From assembly GCA_003558415.1 (NCBI GenBank), contig PWLT01000216.1:1-5237 (forward strand): a stretch of DNA of 5,237 bases, written 5' to 3'. The notes beneath the pieces were generated by a model that searched no databases, was not told where the DNA came from, and was given only the letters and a program-made list of their open reading frames with translations. The position numbers were made by a program, and so were the translations under genes. Shown here one piece after another: positions 1 to 5,237 of this stretch. Source of the stretch: Hyphomicrobiales bacterium (lineage in GTDB: Bacteria; Pseudomonadota; Alphaproteobacteria; Rhodobacterales; Rhodobacteraceae). How positions within the stretch are numbered: the first letter of the stretch is position 1; each line of letters begins with the position of its first letter.

Positions 1-806
1 CGTTCGCCGCCGGGCTGCGCGAGGGAACGGGGCGCGTGAGCTATGCCGACGGCTCGGTCTTCGAGGGCAGTTTCGCCGACGATCAGCGTCACGGCACCGG
101 CACCTTCACCGGCTCCGAAGGATTCTCCTATGAGGGAAGCTGGGTCGCGGGCCGGATCGAGGGTGAAGGCGTGGCACGTTATGCCGACGATTCCGTCTAT
201 GAAGGGATGTTCCGCGACGGGCTGCCGGATGGCCGGGGATCCATCACCTTCGCCGATGGCTCGACCTATGAGGGCGCATGGGCCGAGGGTGCGATCGAGG
301 GCGAGGGTGTCGCCAATTTCGCCGATGGCACGGTCTATGAGGGCGCGTTCCGCAACGGCGAGCATCACGGCCGGGGCGTGATGACGCGCCCCGACGGGTA
401 CAGCTATGAGGGCGAATGGGTCGCGGGGCAGCGCCACGGCGTGGGCGTCGCCAACTATCCCGACGGTTCGGTCTATGAGGGCGAGTTCCGCAACGGCGAG
501 CGACATGGCGAGGGCCGGCTCGAGATGGCCGACGGTTTCATCTATGAGGGCGAGTGGGTCGAGGGCGAGATCGAGGGCCGGGGCGTGGCCACATACTCGA
601 CCGGAGATGTCTATGAGGGCATGTTTCTCAACGGCCGGCGCCATGGCGAGGGCGTGCTGCGCTATGCGGGCGGCGAAACCGTCTCGGGGACATGGGAGGA
701 CGGTGCGTTGACCGAACAGGGTGAGGCGCCACAAGCCGAGGACACCCCCGCCCCGGCCCAGGATACGATGCCCGACGACGACACCATGCAGCCCGACGGG
801 CAATAG
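1..806 (+). CDS. MORN-repeat protein, 5' partial
   Basis: The reading frame is open from the window edge (first full codon at 3) to TAG at 804-806, giving at least 267 residues. A GTG at 36 is an internal codon inside a repeat, not a convincing start: MORN sequence continues upstream of it in the same register, so the true start lies outside the window. The visible protein is almost entirely MORN repeats of the form YEG-x-(W/F)-x2-G-x3-G-x-G. The YEG positions (FEG in the first, VSG in the last) fall at bases 60, 129, 198, 267, 336, 405, 474, 543, 612 and 681, exactly 69 bases apart with no indel. A further partial unit lies at the left edge. The C-terminus (about 718-803) is an acidic, Pro/Gln-rich, probably disordered tail. 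MORN repeats form elongated beta-hairpin rods, often with membrane or protein scaffolding roles; the bacterial function is mostly unknown and I assign none. Signal peptide or membrane anchor cannot be judged because the N-terminus is missing. Confidence 0.88.
   Translation, partial: FAAGLREGTGRVSYADGSVFEGSFADDQRHGTGTFTGSEGFSYEGSWVAGRIEGEGVARYADDSVYEGMFRDGLPDGRGSITFADGSTYEGAWAEGAIEGEGVANFADGTVYEGAFRNGEHHGRGVMTRPDGYSYEGEWVAGQRHGVGVANYPDGSVYEGEFRNGERHGEGRLEMADGFIYEGEWVEGEIEGRGVATYSTGDVYEGMFLNGRRHGEGVLRYAGGETVSGTWEDGALTEQGEAPQAEDTPAPAQDTMPDDDTMQPDGQ
60..713 (+). repeat. Tandem 69-base MORN-coding repeats
   Basis: Ten in-register coding units of 69 bases (23 residues) run from base 60 to the degenerate last unit beginning at 681. 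Most units begin with TATGAGG (Tyr-Glu-Gly). The residue four places after the first Tyr alternates strictly between Phe and Trp over the ten units. Units with Trp tend to continue as IEGxGVA, while units with Phe tend to continue as NGxxHGxG, so the effective period is two units (46 residues, 138 bases). The partial unit at the left edge looks like a Trp-type unit but has Phe in that slot. Confidence 0.85.
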
Positions 807-983
807 CGCCACAAGAAGGGTGACACCGACGGGTGGCCGGAGGCTGCGGGTCCGGGCACTCGAATGCCAGCCGGAGCGTGAGGAGGGATTCATGCCTCCG
901 GCGGGGATATTTTCGCGAAGAAGATACACAGAGTCGCCCCGGGGGCAGAGGGCATTGCTTCCTTCGGGTGGCGCGGGGCCCGC
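807..983. other. Convergent intergenic region, MORN gene / metR
   Basis: This 177-base gap lies between two convergent genes. I see no credible small gene. It has no classic hairpin followed by a T-tract on either strand, so termination of both flanking genes is not explained by an obvious intrinsic terminator. It does contain several GC-rich inverted repeats (836-844 with 894-902; 870-876 with 896-902; 882-886 with 895-899), the 8-base palindrome TTCGCGAA at 912-919, and a repeat-like motif at 894-924. Confidence 0.6.
894..924 (+). repeat. Putative dispersed Rhodobacterales intergenic motif
   Basis: The stretch begins GCCTCCGGCGGGGATATTT and continues through the palindrome TTCGCGAA into a purine-rich AGAAGA end. 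I recall close variants of this motif at the ends of many genes in Rhodobacter, Paracoccus and roseobacter genomes, but only one copy lies in this window, so the repeat status cannot be shown here. Its first nine bases are the exact reverse complement of 836-844. It sits between convergent genes, 88 bases past the MORN gene stop and 59 bases past the metR stop. Confidence 0.45.
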
Positions 984-1895
984 TCAGCCGCGTTGCAGTT
1001 TCACCGGCTCGGTGCGCGCAAGGCGCAGCACATGCGCCATGAAGGGCTTGGCGGTGTCCTCGGCGCGGGTCGCGGCGTAGAGCCGGCGCGTGAGGCCCGT
1101 TGCGGTGAGCCGGCGGGTGACGTAATCGGAATTCACGCGTATCTCGCGCAGCACCCAGTCGGGCAGCACCGAGACGCCGCGATTCGACGCCACCAGCAGC
1201 AGGATCACCGCCGTGAGTTCCACCTGTCGGATGGCGCGGGGCTCGACCTTGGCGGGTGTCAGAAGTTGGGTGAACACGTCGAGACGCGCGCGTTCCACCG
1301 GATAGGTGATCAGCGTCTCGCCGCGGAAATCCTCGGCCTCGATATGGGGTTTGGCGGCAAGCCGATGCTGGGCGGAGGCGACGAAGACGGGCTCGTAGTC
1401 GAACAGCGGGGTGAAATCGATCTGGTCGAGCTGTTCGGGGTCAGAGGTGATCACCAGATCGACATCTTCGCGCTGCAGCGCCGGCAGCGCCCCGAAGGCG
1501 AGCCCGGGGCGGATGTCGATATCGACATCGGGCCAGGCGCGCCGGAAGCTCTCGAGCACGGGAAAGAGCCATTCGAAACAGGCATGGCACTCGATGGCGA
1601 TATGCAGCCGCCCCGAGCGGCCCGCGATCATCCCCTCCAGTTCGGCCTCCAGCGCCTCGATCTCGGGCAGAATCCGCTCGGCCAGGCGCAGCAGCTTCAT
1701 CCCCGCCGCCGACAGCCGCAACGGGCGTGAACGCCGCGCGAAGAGCTCCACCCCGGCCTGATCCTCCAACCCCTTGATCTGATGGCTCAGCGCCGATTGC
1801 GTGATGTTGAGGATATCGGCTGCGCGGGCCAGCCCGCCGGCCTCATGGATGGCCTTGATGCTGCGCAGATGGCGGAATTCGATGTGCAAACCCAT
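984..1895 (-). CDS. metR: LysR-type methionine regulator MetR
   Basis: The 303-residue product is a LysR-type transcriptional regulator, close in length to E. coli MetR (about 317). Residues about 6-65 form the winged helix-turn-helix, with a recognition helix around TQSALSHQIKGLE (32-44). A linker helix follows, then the co-inducer-binding domain from about residue 95. MetR-specific marks are IECHACFEWL at 101-110 followed by FPVL and WPDVD, the LITYPVERARLDVF segment, and the GVSVLPDWVL segment. In enterobacteria MetR uses homocysteine as co-inducer and controls methionine synthesis genes. The ATG at 1893-1895 is preferred over an upstream in-frame start at 2090, which would run into metF. 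It starts the domain at the usual place and has GAGG five bases upstream. The gene is divergent from metF, as in the classical arrangement, and its promoter appears to overlap the shared operator, which would suit autoregulation. Confidence 0.93.
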   Translation of the reverse strand: MGLHIEFRHLRSIKAIHEAGGLARAADILNITQSALSHQIKGLEDQAGVELFARRSRPLRLSAAGMKLLRLAERILPEIEALEAELEGMIAGRSGRLHIAIECHACFEWLFPVLESFRRAWPDVDIDIRPGLAFGALPALQREDVDLVITSDPEQLDQIDFTPLFDYEPVFVASAQHRLAAKPHIEAEDFRGETLITYPVERARLDVFTQLLTPAKVEPRAIRQVELTAVILLLVASNRGVSVLPDWVLREIRVNSDYVTRRLTATGLTRRLYAATRAEDTAKPFMAHVLRLARTEPVKLQRG

Positions 1896-1900
1896 GTCTG

Positions 1901-1904
1901 CCTC
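1901..1904 (-). promoter_or_regulatory. metR ribosome-binding site
   Basis: On the minus strand GAGG lies five bases before the ATG at 1895. This supports the 303-residue start over the longer reading frame. Confidence 0.65.
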
Positions 1905-1919
1905 ATGTTGAAGATGAAG

Positions 1920-1925
1920 ATTATG
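1920..1925 (-). promoter_or_regulatory. Candidate metR -10 element CATAAT
   Basis: On the minus strand CATAAT matches TATAAT at five of six positions, in an otherwise GC-rich genome. The hexamer 17 bases upstream (CCCCTG) is a poor -35. Transcription would begin near 1913, giving a leader of roughly 18 bases. The element overlaps the putative MetR operator by two bases. Confidence 0.35.
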
Positions 1926-1936
1926 AATTTGTCTCA
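1924..1936 (+). promoter_or_regulatory. Putative MetR operator TGAATTTGTCTCA
   Basis: The site matches the E. coli MetR consensus TGAA-N5-TTCA, with an A/T in the centre, at seven of eight fixed bases; the single mismatch is C at 1933. It also fits the general LysR T-N11-A rule. Its centre lies 57 bases before the metF start and 35 bases before the metR start, a normal position for activating metF and repressing metR. Confidence 0.55.
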
Positions 1937-1970
1937 GCTTTACAGGGGTGCGACAAGGGATCAAACCCGA

Positions 1971-1977
1971 AAAGGAG
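1971..1977 (+). promoter_or_regulatory. metF ribosome-binding site AAAGGAG
   Basis: A strong Shine-Dalgarno sequence lies nine bases before the ATG at 1987 and fixes the metF start. Confidence 0.8.
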
Positions 1978-1986
1978 TGACCCATA

Positions 1987-2853
1987 ATGCCAACGCCACG
2001 CGTTTCCTTCGAGTTCTTCCCGCCGAAGACGCTGGATGCCAGTTTCCGGCTGTGGGACACGGTGCGGATGCTGGCGCCGCTCAAGCCCAATTTCGTCTCG
2101 GTGACCTATGGCGCCGGCGGCACGACCCGCCAGCTCACGCATGAGGCGGTGACCACCATTGCCCGGCAATACGACCTCAATGTCGCCGCGCACCTGACCT
2201 GCGTGGACGCCACGCGGCAGGAGACGCTCGACATTGCCCATTCCTACGCGGATGCGGGCATCACCGAGATCGTCGCCCTGCGCGGCGACCCGCCCCGCGG
2301 TGCGGAGGGGTTCACCCCCCACCCGGAAGGCTTCGCCAACTCCGTGGAGCTGATCGAGGCGCTCGCCGAGACGGGCCGCTTCACCCTGCGCGTGGGCGCC
2401 TATCCCGAACCGCATCCCGAGGCCGCCGACGAGATGGCAGATGTGCGCTGGCTCAAGCGCAAGTTCGAGGCCGGCGCCGATTCGGCGATCACGCAGTTCT
2501 TCTTCGAGACGGACACCTTCCTGCGCTTCCGCGATGCCTGCGCGAAGGAAGGCATTGACAAGCCGGTCATCCCCGGCATCGTCCCGATCGAGAACTGGAA
2601 GGGCATCCGCAAGTTCGCCAAGGGCTGCGGCGCCACGATCCCCGCCTGGCTCGACGACGCCTTCGCCAAGGCCGAGCGCGACGGGCGCGAAGATCTGCTC
2701 GCCACGGCGCTGTGCACCGAGATGTGCGACAAGCTGATCCGCGAGGGCGTGGAGGATCTGCATTTCTATACGCTCAACAAGGCGCATCTGACGCGCGATG
2801 TCTGCCACGCGCTGGGCATCACGCCGGAAGTGTCGCTTGAAAAGGTGGCGTGA
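1987..2853 (+). CDS. metF: 5,10-methylenetetrahydrofolate reductase MetF
   Basis: This 288-residue protein (E. coli MetF is about 296) is a cytoplasmic FAD enzyme that reduces 5,10-methylene-tetrahydrofolate to 5-methyl-tetrahydrofolate, the methyl donor for homocysteine methylation to methionine. The family motifs appear in order across a single TIM-barrel domain: SFEFFPPK at 7-14, with Glu9 equivalent to catalytic Glu28 of E. coli; TYGAGGTTR at 40-48; AHLTCV at 68-73; ALRGDPP at 97-103, with the conserved Asp101; ITQFFF at 168-173; PVIPGIVPIENW at 193-204; and EDLHFYTLNKA at 256-266. No key residue is missing and it lacks the eukaryotic C-terminal regulatory domain, as expected for a bacterial enzyme. 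Start choice is secure from the AAAGGAG site. It is divergent from metR, probably MetR-activated, and is followed by its own terminator, so it looks monocistronic. Confidence 0.97.
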   Translation: MPTPRVSFEFFPPKTLDASFRLWDTVRMLAPLKPNFVSVTYGAGGTTRQLTHEAVTTIARQYDLNVAAHLTCVDATRQETLDIAHSYADAGITEIVALRGDPPRGAEGFTPHPEGFANSVELIEALAETGRFTLRVGAYPEPHPEAADEMADVRWLKRKFEAGADSAITQFFFETDTFLRFRDACAKEGIDKPVIPGIVPIENWKGIRKFAKGCGATIPAWLDDAFAKAERDGREDLLATALCTEMCDKLIREGVEDLHFYTLNKAHLTRDVCHALGITPEVSLEKVA

Positions 2854-2866
2854 GAGCGTCGCCCTT

Positions 2867-2882
2867 GCGCGCGAAAGCGCGC
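2867..2882 (+). other. Small GNRA-loop hairpin after metF
   Basis: GCGCGC at 2867-2872 and GCGCGC at 2877-2882 form a perfect six-pair stem closed by the tetraloop GAAA. It starts 14 bases past the metF stop and has no T-tract, so it is not itself a terminator. It could stabilise the 3' end of the metF message, or it may be chance in GC-rich DNA. Confidence 0.4.
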
Positions 2883-2898
2883 CATCTCCGAAAACTTT

Positions 2899-2927
2899 CG
2901 GCCCGGCTTGCCCGGGCCGCTTTTTTT
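2899..2927 (+). terminator. Rho-independent terminator of metF, perhaps bidirectional
   Basis: CGGCCCGG at 2899-2906 pairs perfectly with CCGGGCCG at 2912-2919 across a five-base loop, followed by C and seven T. An outer stem is also possible: CGAAAA at 2889-2894 pairs with TTTTCG at 2924-2929 around a symmetric internal loop. Read on the minus strand, the same hairpin is followed after AAAG by TTTT, so it may also serve the convergent gene whose stop codon lies at 2933-2935. Confidence 0.9.
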
Positions 2928-2932
2928 CGCGC

Positions 2933-3736
2933 TCACGGCGCGGTGAGCTGCGCGATATCGCGCTCGAACGCCTCGCGCGACAACTCGCCGATGCGCCGCT
3001 CGATCACCGTGCCGTCGGGCGCGATGAAGAGCGTGCCGGGCAGGCCCAGCACCGCGTAGCGCCGCGCGAGCGCGCCATCGAGATCAAGGATCACGGTGTC
3101 GAGTTCGAGCGCATTCTCGGACAGGTAGCGGCGCACCACCCCCGCCCCCTCGCGCTGATTGGCAAAGACGAAATCGATGCCGGGATGGGACTGCGCGACC
3201 TCGGCCATCATCGGCATCTCGCGCCGGCAGGGCCCGCACCAGCTCGCCCAGATATTTAGCACCAGCGCCCGCCCCTCGCGCTGCGACAGATCGACCTCGC
3301 CCCCGTCATGGGTGACGAAGTCCTGTTCGGGCAATCCCGCCTCGGGCAGCGGTGCGCGCAGCGCCAGCACCCCCTGCCAGGCCACCAGCGCCAGGGCGAG
3401 CGACAGGAGCGCCGGGCGCAACAGCCCCCGCACCCGCCACCATGTGAAACCGGTGATCATTACGGCCGCCGCGAAACCCGCAGGCGCCCAGAATCCGCCC
3501 TGCCAGAAGAAGAGCACGCGCCAGGGCTCGCCCGCGAAGCTTTCCCAGTGCCGCGCCACATGGCCCAGGCGCGCGGCGACGAAGCTCCAGATCAGCACCT
3601 GCCCCGACCATAACTGCAGTCGCGCATCGGCCCGGCGCCCGAACCACCAAACAGCAGCCATGAACACCGCGATCCCGGCCAGTACCGCGAAACGCTCCAC
3701 CGAAAACACCAGCGGGCCGATCGCAACGGCGTCCAT
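2933..3736 (-). CDS. Membrane-anchored TlpA-like thiol-disulfide protein with Lgt-like N-terminal region
   Basis: The 267-residue product has two parts. Residues 1-129 hold about four hydrophobic segments (near 12-32, 40-60, 78-97 and 106-127). The stretch ARLGHV at 55-60 and WQGGFWAPAG at 78-87 recall the prolipoprotein diacylglyceryl transferase (Lgt) fold, but the catalytic HGG-type histidine motif is absent, so lipid transfer is not expected. Residues about 130-267 form a thioredoxin-fold domain of the TlpA/ResA type: WCGPC at 166-170 gives the redox pair Cys167/Cys170, and GLPGT at 231-235 supplies the cis-proline (Pro233). By family, such domains face the periplasm and reduce or exchange protein disulfides, for example in cytochrome c maturation; the actual partner here is unknown. 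The ATG at 3736 is chosen because GGAGG lies six bases upstream and the first membrane segment follows directly. A longer frame to 3901 would overlap metG and add a low-complexity Arg/Pro stretch. It is divergent from metG. Confidence 0.88.
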   Translation of the reverse strand: MDAVAIGPLVFSVERFAVLAGIAVFMAAVWWFGRRADARLQLWSGQVLIWSFVAARLGHVARHWESFAGEPWRVLFFWQGGFWAPAGFAAAVMITGFTWWRVRGLLRPALLSLALALVAWQGVLALRAPLPEAGLPEQDFVTHDGGEVDLSQREGRALVLNIWASWCGPCRREMPMMAEVAQSHPGIDFVFANQREGAGVVRRYLSENALELDTVILDLDGALARRYAVLGLPGTLFIAPDGTVIERRIGELSREAFERDIAQLTAP

Positions 3737-3894
3737 GCCTTCCCTCCATGCAAATGCACGCCGCTTGTCGCGCGGCGCAGGCCCGCGCGCAAGCTGCGCC
3801 CACGGCGATGTGAAACCGGGTCGCGCAGATGGCTGGCCCTCGCGCCGACGCTGCGCTAAAGGGGCCTCCACGGACCCCGCGACGGCAGGCAGGC
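3737..3894. promoter_or_regulatory. Divergent promoter region, TlpA-like gene / metG
   Basis: These 158 bases must hold promoters for both genes. For metG the only candidate I see is GCTAAA at 3855-3860 as a weak -10, 34 bases before the start codon, without a good -35. The metG ribosome site is poor (GGCAGG at 3884-3889, five bases from ATG). On the TlpA-like side a six-pair hairpin is possible in the leader: CGCCGC at 3759-3764 with GCGGCG at 3772-3777 and a seven-base loop. No operator for MetR or another known regulator was recognised. Confidence 0.45.
3743..3747 (-). promoter_or_regulatory. Ribosome-binding site GGAGG of the TlpA-like gene
   Basis: On the minus strand GGAGG lies six bases before the ATG at 3736. 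It decides the start of the 267-residue protein against the upstream in-frame candidate at 3901. Confidence 0.75.
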
Positions 3895-5237
3895 ATGGCA
3901 CGCATCCTCATCACCTCGGCGCTTCCCTATATCAACGGCATCAAGCATCTGGGCAATCTGGTGGGCAGCCAGTTGCCTGCCGATCTCTATGCCCGGTACA
4001 TGCGCGCGCGCGGCCATGAGGTGATGTTCATCTGCGCCACCGACGAACACGGAACCCCCGCCGAACTCGCGGCCGCGAAGGCCGGCCAACCCGTCGCCGA
4101 GTATTGCGCCGAGATGCACAAGGTGCAAAAGCGTCTGGCCGAGGGTTTCGGCCTGTCCTTCGACCATTTCGGCCGCTCATCGAGCGCGCGCAACCACGCG
4201 CTCACCCAGCATCTGGCGGTGAAGCTCTATGATGCAGGTCTGATCGAGATTGTCAGCGAGCGTCAGGTCTACTCGCTGGCCGATGGCCGCTTCCTGCCCG
4301 ATCGCTATATCGAGGGCACCTGCCCCAATTGCGGCTATGAGCGCGCGCGCGGCGACCAGTGCGAGGAATGCACCAAACAGCTCGACCCGACCGACCTGAT
4401 CGACCCGCGCAGCGCCATTTCCGGCTCCACCGATCTGGAGGTGCGCGAGACGCGCCATCTGTTCCTGCGCCAGTCAGCCATGCGCGCACGGCTCGATGAA
4501 TGGATCGACTCGCAGCACGGCTGGCCCGTGCTCACCACCTCGATCGCCAAGAAATGGCTGCATGACGGCGATGGCCTGCAGGACCGCGGCATCACCCGCG
4601 ATCTCGACTGGGGCGTGCCCGTGCAGTTCGAGGGCGCGCCCTGGAGCGGCATGGATGGCAAGGTCTTCTATGTGTGGTTCGACGCACCCATCGAGTACAT
4701 CAGTGCCACCGCCGAATGGGCCGATGCGCAGGGTCTGGACGAGTCCGCCTGGCGGCGCTGGTGGCGTCTGGACGATGGCGCCGACGATGTGCGCTATGTC
4801 CAGTTCATGGGCAAGGACAATGTGCCCTTCCACACGCTGAGCTTCCCCGCCACCCTGATGGGCTCGGGCGAGCCGTGGAAGCTCGTGGATTACATCAAGT
4901 CGTTCAACTACCTCAACTATGATGGCGGGCAGTTTTCCACCAGCCAGGGGCGCGGCGTGTTCATGGACGATGCGCTCGAGATCCTGCCGGCCGATTACTG
5001 GCGCTGGTGGCTGCTCTCCCATGCGCCGGAGACGGGCGACAGCGAATTCACCTGGGAGAATTTCCAGCAATGCGTGAACAAGGACCTCGCCGATGTGCTC
5101 GGCAATTTCGTCTCCCGCGTCACCAAGTTCTGCCGCTCGAAATTCGGTGAGGCTGTGCCGGAAGGCGGCAAAGCAGGGCCGCTGGAGGAGTCGATGAGCC
5201 GCGAACTGGCAACGCGGCTCGCCGCCTATACCCGCCA
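3895..5237 (+). CDS. metG: Methionyl-tRNA synthetase MetG, 3' partial
   Basis: The frame opens at ATG 3895 and runs off the window after 447 codons plus two bases; related enzymes are roughly 570 residues. It is a cytoplasmic class I aminoacyl-tRNA synthetase that attaches methionine to elongator and initiator tRNA. Visible signatures are [11 protein letters not shown] at 11-21 (HIGH motif as HLGN, residues 18-21), TDEHGTP at 49-55, and a zinc knuckle with Cys143, Cys146, Cys156 and Cys159. [11 protein letters not shown] at 258-268 is a further signature in the catalytic domain. The KMSKS-equivalent loop is at 346-350 and reads QFSTS, lacking both lysines of the standard motif; the following QGRGVF aligns well with the family, so the reading frame is intact. 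The anticodon-binding helical domain has begun ([15 protein letters not shown]) and is cut off. The start has no in-frame upstream alternative in the visible leader. It is divergent from the TlpA-like gene. Confidence 0.96.
   Translation, partial: MARILITSALPYINGIKHLGNLVGSQLPADLYARYMRARGHEVMFICATDEHGTPAELAAAKAGQPVAEYCAEMHKVQKRLAEGFGLSFDHFGRSSSARNHALTQHLAVKLYDAGLIEIVSERQVYSLADGRFLPDRYIEGTCPNCGYERARGDQCEECTKQLDPTDLIDPRSAISGSTDLEVRETRHLFLRQSAMRARLDEWIDSQHGWPVLTTSIAKKWLHDGDGLQDRGITRDLDWGVPVQFEGAPWSGMDGKVFYVWFDAPIEYISATAEWADAQGLDESAWRRWWRLDDGADDVRYVQFMGKDNVPFHTLSFPATLMGSGEPWKLVDYIKSFNYLNYDGGQFSTSQGRGVFMDDALEILPADYWRWWLLSHAPETGDSEFTWENFQQCVNKDLADVLGNFVSRVTKFCRSKFGEAVPEGGKAGPLEESMSRELATRLAAYTR

Larger units (their letters stand above)
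1896..1986. promoter_or_regulatory. metR-metF divergent control region
   Basis: These 91 bases must carry both promoters. The left half is distinctly AT-richer than its surroundings, as expected for a promoter. It contains three direct TGAA half-sites (1909, 1915, 1924), the third being part of a MetR-like operator. The metF promoter elements are not convincing: TTGTCT at 1929-1934 with GACAAG 17 bases later has a weak -10, which would be consistent with an activator-dependent promoter. I see no SAM or SAH riboswitch fold in this short leader. Confidence 0.7.

Noticed and set aside
36..38. GTG start codon for the MORN protein
   Set aside because: In-frame MORN sequence continues upstream to the window edge in perfect 23-residue register, and no ribosome-binding site precedes the GTG.
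936..982. Terminator for metR
   Set aside because: There are GC palindromes (CCCCGGGG, GGGCCC) past the metR stop, but their loops are too small or absent and no T-tract follows on the minus strand.
993..1730. 245-codon open frame on the plus strand
   Set aside because: It lies wholly antisense to metR, whose protein motifs are unmistakable. The translation is low-complexity and rich in Gly, Gln, Arg and His, as expected for the shadow frame of a GC-rich gene.
1937..1986. SAM- or SAH-type riboswitch in the metF leader
   Set aside because: The leader is too short and shows no recognisable pseudoknot or conserved core; a MetR operator explains regulation better.
1896..2090. N-terminal extension of MetR to a start at 2090
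   Set aside because: It would add 65 residues overlapping metF and the whole divergent promoter. The helix-turn-helix domain begins right after the ATG at 1895, which has its own GAGG site.
1921..2808. 295-codon open frame on the minus strand
   Set aside because: It is antisense to nearly all of metF, and its Arg/Gly/Leu-rich translation shows no family features. It is a codon-bias shadow.
3159..4019. 286-codon open frame on the plus strand spanning the TlpA-like gene and the metG start
   Set aside because: It is antisense to a gene with a clear WCGPC domain and overlaps the metG start in another frame. Composition is Ser/Arg/Pro/Ala-rich with no recognisable domain.
4474..5070. 198-codon open frame on the minus strand
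   Set aside because: It is antisense to conserved metG sequence with no recognisable motif or ribosome site.

Overview
The window is GC-rich and tightly packed, with clear gene families and intergenic signals that point to an alphaproteobacterium, most likely of the Rhodobacteraceae/Roseobacter group. The reasons are a metR-metF divergent pair with alphaproteobacterial protein sequences, a MetG with the C-terminal context typical of that group, and an intergenic motif (GCCTCCGGCGGGGATATTT) that I recall as frequent at gene ends in that family. No tools were used, so the assignment rests on recognition alone.

Layout from left to right. Positions 1-806 (+) hold the 3' part of a MORN-repeat protein whose start lies outside the window; its repeats run in a strict 23-residue register. 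A 177-base convergent gap (807-983) follows, containing a repeat-like motif and competing inverted repeats. Then comes metR (984-1895, -), a LysR-type regulator. A 91-base divergent promoter region (1896-1986) with a near-consensus MetR operator separates it from metF (1987-2853, +), encoding 5,10-methylenetetrahydrofolate reductase. metF ends in a strong rho-independent terminator (2899-2927) that sits between it and a convergent gene, 2933-3736 (-). That gene encodes a membrane-anchored thioredoxin-like (TlpA family) protein with an Lgt-like N-terminal membrane region. A second divergent gap (3737-3894) leads to metG (3895 to the window end, +), methionyl-tRNA synthetase, cut off by the window edge after 447 codons.

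How the parts fit: MetF makes the 5-methyl-tetrahydrofolate that supplies the methyl group for the last step of methionine synthesis. MetR is the usual homocysteine-responsive regulator of that step, and MetG charges tRNA-Met with the product. Three of five genes therefore concern methionine. The TlpA-like and MORN proteins have no evident metabolic link to them. I see no mobile elements, CRISPR, tRNA or rRNA. Most of the window is ordinary core genome. The less ordinary points are the alternating F/W super-repeat in the MORN protein, the intergenic repeat motif at 894-924, the lysine-free KMSKS-equivalent motif in MetG, and the Lgt-like/TlpA architecture.
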